NCBI RefSeq assembly: GCF_946478785.1
Contig: NZ_CAMLDD010000030.1
Span: forward strand, 4,130-68,129
DNA from: an uncultured Flavobacterium sp.
GTDB lineage: Bacteria; Bacteroidota; Bacteroidia; Flavobacteriales; Flavobacteriaceae
Reading direction: 5' to 3'
DNA: 64,000 bases
Under the pieces are notes generated by a model. It had not been told where the DNA came from and searched no databases. It saw only the letters and a program-made list of their open reading frames with translations. Position 1 is the first letter of the stretch; every line of letters begins with the position of its first letter. Shown here piece by piece: positions 34,203 to 42,170 of this stretch. The translations under genes and the position numbers were made by a program.

Positions 34203-35630
34203 TTATACCAACAAAGCATTTTTCAATCCTTCGAAATCAACTGAAACCTGTTCACCTGTCACCAAATTTTTAAGTGAATATGAATTGGCTGCAATCTCCT
34301 GATCACCTGCAATTACTGCAAACGGAATCAATCTTTTATCTGCATACTGAAACTGTTTCCCAACTTTTACATTATCCGGATATAATTCTACCTTTATATT
34401 TTCTTTTCTCAATTTCAGAATCGCCTGAGAAGCATATAAAGCTTCTGCGTCTCCATAATTGATAAACAACGCCTTTGATGTTGCCGCAACTGTCTCCGGA
34501 AATAATTGCAATTCTTCCAGAACTAAATAAATTCTATCCAGACCAAAAGATATTCCAACTCCACTCATATTTTTCAAACCAAAAATACCAGTCAAATCGT
34601 CGTATCTCCCACCGCCACCAATAGAGCCCATCGAAACAGTTTTTGGAGCTGCTACTTCAAAAATAGCGCCGGTATAATAATTCAATCCGCGAGCCAATGT
34701 GACATCAAGATCTAATGTCGCTGTTGCTAAACCTAAAGTAGCCACATTGTCACAAATAAATTTCAATTCCTGAACCCCTTTCATGCCTTCGTCTGATGAA
34801 GAGAGCAATTCTGAAAGCTTTTTTATTTTATCTGAAAATGTTCCTGTAAAACTAAAAAGCGGCTGTACTTTAACCAAGGCTTCTTCAGAAATTCCTTTTT
34901 CGATCATTTCTTTTTTAACACCATCTTCACCAATTTTATCCAGCTTGTCAAGGGCAACCGTAAAATCAATCAATTTATCAGAAGCTCCAATAACTTCGGC
35001 AATCCCGGATAATATTTTTCTGTTATTGATTTTAATGGTAACGCCTTCTAAACCTAAAGAAGTAAAAACAGTATCATACAACTGCACCAGCTCCACTTCC
35101 TGCCACAACGATTTTGAACCTACAACATCGGCATCACATTGGTAAAACTCTCTGTAACGTCCTCTTTGTGGCCTGTCAGCTCTCCAAACCGGTTGAATTT
35201 GGTATCTTTTGAACGGAAATTCAATTTCGTTCTGGTGCTGTACCACATATCTTGCAAATGGAACTGTTAAGTCGTAGCGCAACGCTTTCTCTGAAATTTT
35301 TCCGGTAAATTTATTCAGCTCGATTCTTTGATTTAAATCAATAGTTTCTGCCGAATTAACCTGCAGGGATTCTATAGATTCCGGTAATTCAATTTTATTT
35401 TTATTAAAAAAGAAATTACCTGAGTTCAGTATTTTAAAAATCAAACGATCTCCTTCTTCTCCATATTTACCCATTAAAGTATCTGAATTTTCAAACGAGG
35501 GGGTCTCGATCGGCTGAAAACCAAATTTCTCAAAATTATTTTTTATCGTCTGAATAATATATTGACGTTTTGACACCTCTGCTGGCGAAAAATCTCTGGT
35601 TCCTTGCGGTATGCTTGGTTTTGAAGCCAT
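34203..35630 (-). CDS. hisS: Histidyl-tRNA synthetase
   Basis: Charges tRNA-His. 475 residues, class II catalytic core with motif 1 around [18 protein letters not shown], motif 2 [15 protein letters not shown], the HisA box [13 protein letters not shown] and motif 3 GISFGLDRI; the C-terminal anticodon-binding domain is about 385-475. An insertion after motif 1 (about residues 62-105) makes it longer than the 424-residue E. coli enzyme. The leader holds an ATTTTAG tandem repeat; a minus-strand -7 element TAAATTTG is at 35726-35733. Confidence 0.96.
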   Translation of the reverse strand: MASKPSIPQGTRDFSPAEVSKRQYIIQTIKNNFEKFGFQPIETPSFENSDTLMGKYGEEGDRLIFKILNSGNFFFNKNKIELPESIESLQVNSAETIDLNQRIELNKFTGKISEKALRYDLTVPFARYVVQHQNEIEFPFKRYQIQPVWRADRPQRGRYREFYQCDADVVGSKSLWQEVELVQLYDTVFTSLGLEGVTIKINNRKILSGIAEVIGASDKLIDFTVALDKLDKIGEDGVKKEMIEKGISEEALVKVQPLFSFTGTFSDKIKKLSELLSSSDEGMKGVQELKFICDNVATLGLATATLDLDVTLARGLNYYTGAIFEVAAPKTVSMGSIGGGGRYDDLTGIFGLKNMSGVGISFGLDRIYLVLEELQLFPETVAATSKALFINYGDAEALYASQAILKLRKENIKVELYPDNVKVGKQFQYADKRLIPFAVIAGDQEIAANSYSLKNLVTGEQVSVDFEGLKNALLV

Positions 35631-35650
35631 CTTTGTTATTTAGATTTCAG

Positions 35651-35678
35651 ATTTTAGATTTTAGATTTTAGATTTTAG
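35651..35678. repeat. ATTTTAG heptamer tandem repeat
   Basis: Four perfect ATTTTAG units with degenerate flanking units, in the hisS 5' leader. Likely variable in copy number. Confidence 0.7.
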
Positions 35679-35841
35679 ATTCATTTGGGAACTCTAAAAC
35701 TAAAACGCTTAAGATTAATTTCATTCAAATTTAAATTTATCTAAATTTAAATCGAGTGCAAATATCTTATTTTTTAAAATAAATTAGGGTAGTTCGAAAA
35801 CAAACTTGTAACAAAAAACGTATTTTCGTGTCAAATTGGTC

Positions 35842-37086
35842 ATGATGCTAAAATTATTTAAAGAAAATATCCGAATTGCTTTTGGTTCCATCAAAACACA
35901 ATTGCTGAGAACCATTCTTACTGTATTAATTATTGCCATCGGAATTACCGCTTTGGTTGGAATCCTGACTGTTGTAACTGCGCTTGAAAACACAGTTTCG
36001 ACCAATTTTGCATCCATGGGAGCCAATACTTTCAATATCAATCAATATGAAAACAACGTTAAAAATCGTGGAGGAAATGAGCGTGAAATTATAAATCCTA
36101 TTATATCATATCCCGAAGCTGTTGCTTTCAAAAACAAATACAAATACCCGTTTACAGAAACTTCTCTTTCCTTCACCGCAACATCATCTGCCGAAGTAAA
36201 ATATTCAGATCAAAAAACAGATCCGGAGATTACGATTCTTGGAGTCGATGAACATTTTATTTCTAATTCGGGTTTAGAAATAAATCTGGGTCGTTCTTTT
36301 AATCAGTTTGATATCGACAATAACACGTACTCCTGTATTGTTGGTTCTGATTTTGAAAAAGGTTTATTGAAAGATGTAAACCCTATTGATAAAATTATTT
36401 CGATTCGAGGCGCCCGTTTTAAAGTCATTGGTGTTTTAAAAGAAAAAGGTTCTACGTTTGGAAACAGCCAGGATTTACGGGTTTTAATTCCAATTCAGGT
36501 AGCGCGTTCTTTATTTACCGCACCAAATATTAATTACACGATGAGCGTAATGGTTTCTAAAAAAGAACTTTTAGACGAAGCCGTTGACAATGCTACAAGT
36601 ACGATGCGAAGAGTTCGCAAACTGAGTCCCGTTCGCGACAATAATTTTGGCATTGGCCGAAGCGATGATTTGATCAACAGAATCCTCGGAATAACCAAAT
36701 ATCTGGGCTGGGCTTCCTGGATTATCAGCATCATTACCATTTTAGGATCATCCATTGCCTTAATGAATATCATGATCGTTTCGGTTACCGAACGTACCCG
36801 CGAAATAGGTGTACGAAAAGCTTTGGGTGCAACAAAAGTCACTATTTCAGTTCAATTTTTTATCGAAACTTTATTAATTGGACAAATTGGCGGCTTGGTC
36901 GGAATCATATTGGGAATCTTAATCGGTTTTGCCTTTGCTGCCGCAATGAGTTTTGCTTTCGTAATTCCGTGGATGGCTATTTTTGCAGCTTTTGCAACTA
37001 GTTTTATGGTGGCAATAGTTTCCGGATTATATCCAGCAATTAAAGCTTCAAAATTAGATCCTATTGAGGCTTTGCGTTACGAGTAG
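35842..37086 (+). CDS. ABC transporter permease, MacB/FtsX type
   Basis: About 414 residues: helix 1 (about 20-45), a periplasmic MacB_PCD domain of about 210 residues, then three C-terminal helices within the FtsX domain (SIALMNIMIVSVTERTREIGVRKALGATKVTI, with the conserved ERTREIGVRKALGA). Mechanotransmission exporters of this type move lipoproteins, peptides or drugs with a separate ATPase, which is not adjacent here. The start is 35842 or 35845 (two tandem ATGs). Confidence 0.88.
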   Translation: MMLKLFKENIRIAFGSIKTQLLRTILTVLIIAIGITALVGILTVVTALENTVSTNFASMGANTFNINQYENNVKNRGGNEREIINPIISYPEAVAFKNKYKYPFTETSLSFTATSSAEVKYSDQKTDPEITILGVDEHFISNSGLEINLGRSFNQFDIDNNTYSCIVGSDFEKGLLKDVNPIDKIISIRGARFKVIGVLKEKGSTFGNSQDLRVLIPIQVARSLFTAPNINYTMSVMVSKKELLDEAVDNATSTMRRVRKLSPVRDNNFGIGRSDDLINRILGITKYLGWASWIISIITILGSSIALMNIMIVSVTERTREIGVRKALGATKVTISVQFFIETLLIGQIGGLVGIILGILIGFAFAAAMSFAFVIPWMAIFAAFATSFMVAIVSGLYPAIKASKLDPIEALRYE

Positions 37087-37130
37087 TTTTTTTTTTCTGA
37101 AGCACAATTTATTGTTTTCAAGACACTACC

Positions 37131-37202
37131 TGTCCCGCTATCCGTTTCAAACTTTTGCGCCGAACCCCGTCACAAAAGGTTTTTCACTTCTATCGGGGCT
37201 AG
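37131..37202 (+). repeat. Dispersed hairpin repeat, copy C
   Basis: TGTCCCGCTATCCGTTTCAA ... CTTTTGCGCCG ... CACAAAAGG ... TCACTTCTATCGGGGCTAG. Same ends as copies B, D and E. It abuts the GIY-YIG element. Confidence 0.75.
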
Positions 37203-37230
37203 ATTAGAGGTTTTGATTTTTCCACACACC

Positions 37231-37696
37231 GTTTGTCATTCCGTAGGAATCTATTTTACTCATTCTATTTTAATTAAAACATTTCTATGATTGAATATAC
37301 CCAAGGAATCTATACTTTTTATATTCTAACTAATAAAAACAGAAATGTTTTATACACAGGCGTGACCAATAATTTAAAGTTACGCTTGCAGCAGCATAAG
37401 AGTAAATTAAACCCAAACAGTTTTACTGCAAAATATAATTCACATTTTTTAATTTATTTTGAAAAGTTCACTTGGATTCAGTTAGCAATTGAAACCCACA
37501 TCAAAAAATATTTTCTTCCGATGAAATAAAAAGTGGGTTCCTGACAACCAAAATTTAAATACTTTTCGGAAGAAAGGGAAAAAGAAATTAAAAATCTTTC
37601 CAGAGAGAAGAAACTACATTTAATAAAAGAAATGAATCCTAATTTAGAGTTTTGGAATTATCAATTTGAAGAATAGATTCCTACGGAATGACAAAC
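37231..37696 (+). mobile_element. GIY-YIG element bounded by 23-bp inverted repeats
   Basis: The left terminus 37231-37253 and right terminus 37674-37696 are perfect inverted copies (core GTCATTCCGTAGGAATCT). The only gene inside is a GIY-YIG nuclease whose stop codon lies within the right repeat. The same repeat occurs as a gene-less hairpin at 16952-17020. The layout suggests a small mobile or domesticated unit; no target-site duplication is evident. Confidence 0.6.
37287..37676 (+). pseudogene. GIY-YIG nuclease, interrupted by an 81-bp in-frame insertion
   Basis: The first 69 codons encode the GIY-YIG core (GIYTFYILTNKNRNVLYTGVTNN, the LRLQQH arginine region, YFE glutamate region). Normally AIE should run into REKEIKNLSREKK; instead 27 codons (37494-37574) containing stops at 37527 and 37542 intervene, after which the same frame resumes and encodes REKEIKNLSREKK...MNPNLEFW to a TAG at 37674. 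Without the insert the protein would be 102 residues, normal for small UPF0213-type GIY-YIG proteins. The shortened 80-residue product (37287-37529) keeps the catalytic core and may or may not be active. Confidence 0.75.
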
Positions 37697-37730
37697 TGTA
37701 TGCAAAGACCTTACGTTAAAATTTTTAAAA

Positions 37731-38585
37731 CTAAATATTACTTTTAATCATGCGATCGTTGTCGTAAATATCTTTTCTCAACTCAATATTTTTAAAATTC
37801 ATTGTCGCCAATAAATCCGTCATTTCTTTTCCTAAATACTGATTGATTTCAAAAAACAATTGCCCGTTTTCTAAAAGACTGCTTTTTGCTAATACAGCTA
37901 TTTTTCGGTAAAAGATTAAAGCATCATTATCATCAACAAAAAGAGCCAAATGTGGTTCATAATCTAACACATTCTTTTTGATTTCTTCTTTTTCTAAATT
38001 CCGAACATAAGGAGGATTAGAAACAATAATATCAAAATTGCAGGTAAGTACATCTGTTTCTAAAATATCAAGAAAAACAAAAGTCACATCAACATTATTA
38101 TGTATAGCGTTTCTTTTTGCCGTTTCAATAGCTTTCTTTGAAACATCAATTCCATAAACTTCAGCATTTGGAAGATTTTTGGCCAATGAAACAGCAATAC
38201 AGCCACTGCCGGTTCCAATATCAAGAATTTTTAATTTTTTAGTTTTATCTGCTTTTGAATTCTCATTTATAATCCATTCGACCAATTCTTCTGTTTCTGG
38301 CCTCGGGATCAAAACGTTTTCATTTACTTCAAAATCTAAACCATAGAAATTTGTTTTTCCCAACAAATACTGAACAGGAACTTCTTTTTTCAACTGACTT
38401 AGAAACGTAGTCCAAACCACTAAATCAGCATCTGAAAAAGTTAATTCATGATTCAGTGCCAAATCAATTTGCCTCAGCTTATGTTTATTTTCTAATATCA
38501 GATAAAAAAAACTCTCTGCTTCGTACGCATCATACAATGAAGAAAGTTCCTTAATAAATTGAGTCCTGTATTGTTTGATTTTCAT
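37731..38585 (-). CDS. prmC: Peptide chain release factor N5-glutamine methyltransferase
   Basis: Methylates the GGQ glutamine of release factors RF1 and RF2. 284 residues: N-terminal helical release-factor-binding domain, then a SAM-dependent domain with ILDIGTGSGCIAVSLA (motif I) and the catalytic NPPY (SNPPYVRNLE). VPVQYLLGKTNFYGLDFEVNENVLIPRPETEELV is the typical linker. Single gene on the minus strand. Confidence 0.96.
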   Translation of the reverse strand: MKIKQYRTQFIKELSSLYDAYEAESFFYLILENKHKLRQIDLALNHELTFSDADLVVWTTFLSQLKKEVPVQYLLGKTNFYGLDFEVNENVLIPRPETEELVEWIINENSKADKTKKLKILDIGTGSGCIAVSLAKNLPNAEVYGIDVSKKAIETAKRNAIHNNVDVTFVFLDILETDVLTCNFDIIVSNPPYVRNLEKEEIKKNVLDYEPHLALFVDDNDALIFYRKIAVLAKSSLLENGQLFFEINQYLGKEMTDLLATMNFKNIELRKDIYDNDRMIKSNI

Positions 38586-38667
38586 TTGGTTTTTTTGAGC
38601 ATTTTTAGGCCATCCAATTGCATTCTACAAATAAGTACCGCAAAATAAATTTTGTTACAATGTTATT

Positions 38668-39153
38668 TTACAATTCTTTCAACATCCATACTGGGCAGGA
38701 ATTGTGCCCGGTACATCCTAATGGAGCATCTAAATACTCAAATCCAGATTTCTTATATAATTTTTGGGCAGCATGCATAAAAGGCATCGTTTCGATATAA
38801 CATTTTTCAAAACCAAAGCTTTTAGCCTGCTCCAGACATTTCCTCATCATTTCACTTCCAATTCCTAATCCGCGGGTTTTAGGCAAAAAATACATCTTTT
38901 GTAATTCGCAAATCTTTGGATCACCGTTTTCTAAAGGGGCAATTCCGCAACAGCCTACAATTTCACCTTCATTTTCAACCACAAAATAAACAGATTGTGG
39001 CTTATTATATTCTTCAAACATTAAATCTAGACATGGATCTGCATAGGCCGTTCCTACTTTAGGAATCTCCATTTCGTCAAAAACAGATCGTATTAATTGA
39101 GCAACTGCCTGATTGTCTTCTTTTTTAATTCTTCTGATAACCCAATTTTCCAT
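38668..39153 (-). CDS. GNAT-family N-acetyltransferase
   Basis: 161 residues from MENWVIRRIKKED. The acetyl-CoA loop reads FLPKTRGLGIGSEMM (RGLGIG), followed by the ETMPFMHAAQKLYKKSGFEYL C-terminal motif. Substrate unknown. A minus-strand -7 element TATTTTTG (39178-39185) places transcription start near 39171, which favours this ATG over an upstream frame beginning at 39180. Confidence 0.9.
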   Translation of the reverse strand: MENWVIRRIKKEDNQAVAQLIRSVFDEMEIPKVGTAYADPCLDLMFEEYNKPQSVYFVVENEGEIVGCCGIAPLENGDPKICELQKMYFLPKTRGLGIGSEMMRKCLEQAKSFGFEKCYIETMPFMHAAQKLYKKSGFEYLDAPLGCTGHNSCPVWMLKEL

Positions 39154-39249
39154 ATTACAATATCGTCTGATATAGTACAAAAATAGAAATACTTTTTTGA
39201 TACTTCCATAACTATCCTAATAACTATCGGCACAAAACTCAAAAATAAT

Positions 39250-39257
39250 TACTTTTG
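39250..39257 (+). promoter_or_regulatory. -7 element directly before ribD
   Basis: TACTTTTG matches TAnnTTTG but ends only 4 bases before the GTG start, so the transcript would be almost leaderless. Confidence 0.45.
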
Positions 39258-39261
39258 TATC

Positions 39262-40311
39262 GTGGATATACATGAGAAATATATAAAACGATGCATTGAA
39301 CTGGCTCTAAATGGTTTTGGAACCACATACCCAAATCCAATGGTGGGAAGTGTAATTGTTTACGAAGACAAAATTATTGGTGAAGGCTGGCATAAAAAAG
39401 CCGGAGAACCTCACGCCGAAGTCAATGCAGTTCGATCTGTAAAAGACAAATCGCTTCTTAAAAAAGCTACTATATATGTGAGTTTAGAACCTTGCAGCCA
39501 TTTCGGAAAAACACCTCCATGCTGCGATTTAATTCTCGCCAATGGAATACCAAGCGTAGTTGTAGGAACTGTAGACCCAAACGAAAAAGTTGCAGGTAAT
39601 GGCATCAGGAAACTAATCGCTGCCGGAGCAAATGTTACAGTTGGCGTTCTGGAAAAAGAATGTTACGAGCTCAACAAACGCTTTTTTACATTTCATAATA
39701 AAAAGAGACCTTATATTATATTAAAGTGGGCCGAAAGTCAGGACGGATTTTTAGCTCCCGAAAAACTAGCTGGCCAGGAACGAAAACCAATCTGGATTAC
39801 CAATCCATATTCCAGACAATTGGTTCATAAGTGGCGAAGTGAAGAACAGGCTATTTTAGTGGGTACTCAAACAGTAGTTGATGATAATCCTAAACTAAAC
39901 ACCAGAGATTGGTCAGGAAATAATCCGATAAGAGTTGTTTTAGATCAAAATAATCGCATTTCTCCAGACAGTTTTGTTCTTGATGGCACGGTTAAAACTA
40001 TTATATTTACAAAATCTGAAATTAGCTTTCCAGCAGAAAACACTACCTTTGAAGTAATTGATTTTAACCAAAATAGTATACCACAGATTTTGGCAGTTTT
40101 ACATCAAAATCAAATTCAGTCTATTATCATTGAAGGTGGTTTACAAACTTTGCAATCTTTTATAGACCAAAATCTTTGGGATGAAGCACGCATTTTTATT
40201 GGAGAAATTACTTTTAGAAACGGTACTAAAGCTCCGGTTATTCAAAAGAAAACCACATTCAAAACACACATCGGAAAAGACGAACTATTAAACATCAGAA
40301 ATCATGATTGA
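39262..40311 (+). CDS. ribD: Bifunctional riboflavin deaminase/reductase RibD
   Basis: Deaminates 2,5-diamino-6-ribosylamino-4(3H)-pyrimidinone 5'-phosphate and then reduces the ribosyl chain with NADPH. 349 residues: deaminase domain 1-145 with the zinc motif PHAEVNA and PCSHFGKTPPC; reductase domain 150-349 (KWAESQDGF, IEGGLQTLQSF). The start is GTG (DIHEKYIKRCIELA); no other in-frame Met precedes the deaminase core. The 3' end overlaps the HAD gene by 8 bases. ribB/A/E/H are not nearby. Confidence 0.96.
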   Translation: MDIHEKYIKRCIELALNGFGTTYPNPMVGSVIVYEDKIIGEGWHKKAGEPHAEVNAVRSVKDKSLLKKATIYVSLEPCSHFGKTPPCCDLILANGIPSVVVGTVDPNEKVAGNGIRKLIAAGANVTVGVLEKECYELNKRFFTFHNKKRPYIILKWAESQDGFLAPEKLAGQERKPIWITNPYSRQLVHKWRSEEQAILVGTQTVVDDNPKLNTRDWSGNNPIRVVLDQNNRISPDSFVLDGTVKTIIFTKSEISFPAENTTFEVIDFNQNSIPQILAVLHQNQIQSIIIEGGLQTLQSFIDQNLWDEARIFIGEITFRNGTKAPVIQKKTTFKTHIGKDELLNIRNHD

Positions 40312-40906
40312 TACGATAATTTTTGACTTTGGAGATATTTTTATCAATTTAAATAAAGAAGCTACTATTTCGGGATTGCAGAAATTAGGTATGACCGAAT
40401 GGAATTCAGAATTTGACCGACTGAATCTTTTGTTTGAAACGGGAGATATTTCGTATGAAGATTTTCTTGCAGGTTTTCAGGAACAGCTTCCTAATGCTTC
40501 AATTGAAGAAATTCTGGACGCTTGGAATGCTATTTTGGCAGACTTCCCTCTATACAGATTAGAATTCCTACAGCTGCTTTCTAAAAAATACCGACTGTTT
40601 TTATTAAGCAATACAGATTCTATTCACATTGCAACTTTTGAAAATAAAAGCGGAATTTCATTTTACAGTGATTTTTACCAATGTTTTGAAAAAGTGTACT
40701 TTTCATTTGAAATTGGAAAACGTAAACCAAATCCTGAAGCTTTTCAGTATATTATTAATAAACACGAATTGTCTCCAAAACGCACTTTGTTTATAGACGA
40801 CAAAAAAGAAAACACAGATGCAGCCGCTGCTTTAGGACTTCATGTTTGGAATTTACAGGTTGGTAAGGAAGATGTGGTTGATTTATTTGAAAAACAAATA
40901 CTTTAA
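40304..40906 (+). CDS. HAD-IA family phosphatase coupled to ribD
   Basis: 200 residues. Motif I is IFDFGDIF (Asp nucleophile; glycine at the +2 position as in YihX-like FDLGG enzymes), motif II LLSNTD, motif III KVYFSFEIGKRKPNPEAFQ, motif IV FIDDKKENTDAAAALG. Starts inside ribD (8-base overlap), so translation is coupled. Context suggests dephosphorylation of 5-amino-6-(5-phosphoribitylamino)uracil, the product of RibD, a step done by HAD enzymes in other bacteria; this is inference. It could also be a generalist sugar phosphatase. Confidence 0.88.
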   Translation: MIDTIIFDFGDIFINLNKEATISGLQKLGMTEWNSEFDRLNLLFETGDISYEDFLAGFQEQLPNASIEEILDAWNAILADFPLYRLEFLQLLSKKYRLFLLSNTDSIHIATFENKSGISFYSDFYQCFEKVYFSFEIGKRKPNPEAFQYIINKHELSPKRTLFIDDKKENTDAAAALGLHVWNLQVGKEDVVDLFEKQIL

Positions 40907-40914
40907 ATTTTACT

Positions 40915-41547
40915 TTGGAATATAAGGATACGTATCAAACTATTGCATTTGAATCTGAAGAAGTACTTTTTAAAGAAAAAGGAAGTAAATTCTTTGGTTA
41001 TGCTTTTCCCATAGAAAATGAAGAGGAAGTAAAACCAATTATTGAGAACTTAAAAAAACAGCATCCTCACGCCGTACATTACTGTTACGCTTACCAATTA
41101 GGCACAGCTCCTAAAATATCTTATCGCGCCAATGATGACGGAGAGCCCAGCAATACTGCAGGAGCACCAATTTACGGACAAATACAATCTTTTGGTCTAA
41201 CTAATGTACTGGTTGTCGTGGTTCGAATTTTTGGCGGAATAAAATTAGGCGTAGGCGGATTAATTGCTGCTTATAAAACTACCGCTCAAATGACACTTGA
41301 AGTTTGTGAGATTGTTGAGAAAACAATCGATGTGCATTTTTTAATCTCTTTTGATTATAAAAACATGAACAAAGTGATGCGTATAATTAAGGAAAAAAAG
41401 CTAGAAATTACTTCTCAGGAAATGGAAATCGATGAAGATTCCGGAATGCCAATTGGCAAAATTGGTACAAAAACACGTAAAAAAAATGCCGAAACAGTAT
41501 TCAGCATTTTTGATTTAATGTTCGAAATTGACATTAAAATTATATAA
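40915..41547 (+). CDS. YigZ/IMPACT family protein
   Basis: 210 residues. The conserved core HAVHYCYAYQLG, SYRANDDGEPSNTAGAPIYGQI and VVVVRIFGGIKLGVGGLIAAYK is the UPF0029 (IMPACT N-terminal) signature; the C-terminal DUF1949-type domain follows. Probably cytoplasmic; a translation- or ribosome-related role is suggested for eukaryotic IMPACT but not established here. It starts with TTG, 9 bases after the HAD gene, so it is the third gene of the ribD operon. Confidence 0.9.
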   Translation: MEYKDTYQTIAFESEEVLFKEKGSKFFGYAFPIENEEEVKPIIENLKKQHPHAVHYCYAYQLGTAPKISYRANDDGEPSNTAGAPIYGQIQSFGLTNVLVVVVRIFGGIKLGVGGLIAAYKTTAQMTLEVCEIVEKTIDVHFLISFDYKNMNKVMRIIKEKKLEITSQEMEIDEDSGMPIGKIGTKTRKKNAETVFSIFDLMFEIDIKII

Positions 41548-41578
41548 ATTGATATAAAAGCATACCTCATTTTAACAA

Positions 41579-41983
41579 TTATATCAATGTTTTAAATAAT
41601 TCTAAAATATAATCTGGAGGGGCAGTTGGGCGACCTGTTTTTAATGAAATAAATACTAAAATAAACACGGCCGTTGTTAATAACTCATTCGCTTCGTTAT
41701 AAATCGCACAGTCAAATTCAATCTTAACAGAAGACTGGCTTTTGAAAGTCGTATGGATTGTTAAAAGCTCATCATAACGTGCCGATTTTTTGTAATTTAT
41801 CTGCATCGAAACAATCGGCAATCCAATTCCGCTTTCTTCCATACTTTTATACGAAATCCCTTTGTTTCTAAGCCATTCCACCCGACCTATCTCAAAATAC
41901 GGCACATAATTTCCGTGATAAACAACACCCATTTGGTCGGTTTCAGAGTAACGAACACGTACTTGTGTCTGATGATTTTTCAT
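41579..41983 (-). CDS. Acyl-CoA thioesterase, YbgC/4HBT type
   Basis: 134 residues of hot-dog fold. VRYSETDQMGVVYHGNYVPYFEIGR carries the YbgC/4-hydroxybenzoyl-CoA thioesterase signature with the catalytic Asp (ETDQMG). Hydrolyses short acyl-CoA or acyl-ACP thioesters; the substrate is unknown. Converges with the ribD operon and diverges from dnaA. Confidence 0.9.
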   Translation of the reverse strand: MKNHQTQVRVRYSETDQMGVVYHGNYVPYFEIGRVEWLRNKGISYKSMEESGIGLPIVSMQINYKKSARYDELLTIHTTFKSQSSVKIEFDCAIYNEANELLTTAVFILVFISLKTGRPTAPPDYILELFKTLI

Positions 41984-42170
41984 TGTCTAAAGATTAAAAA
42001 ATTTATGGTTTTAAAAGTTCACTTACAACTTTTTTTTATAAAATTAGAGAGCAAAATATTTTTTTTTACAGAAATTTGTTCACATATTTGTTATCCCGAA
42101 ATACGGAATAAAATTGCTCCATTTTTATCAGGAGAATCTTTATCAATAATAAAAAAATTTATCTGAATTT

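Noticed and set aside
41984..42170. Possible chromosomal origin next to dnaA
   Set aside because: Only one degenerate DnaA-box-like TTGTTCACA is present, and no cluster of boxes or unwinding element could be supported.
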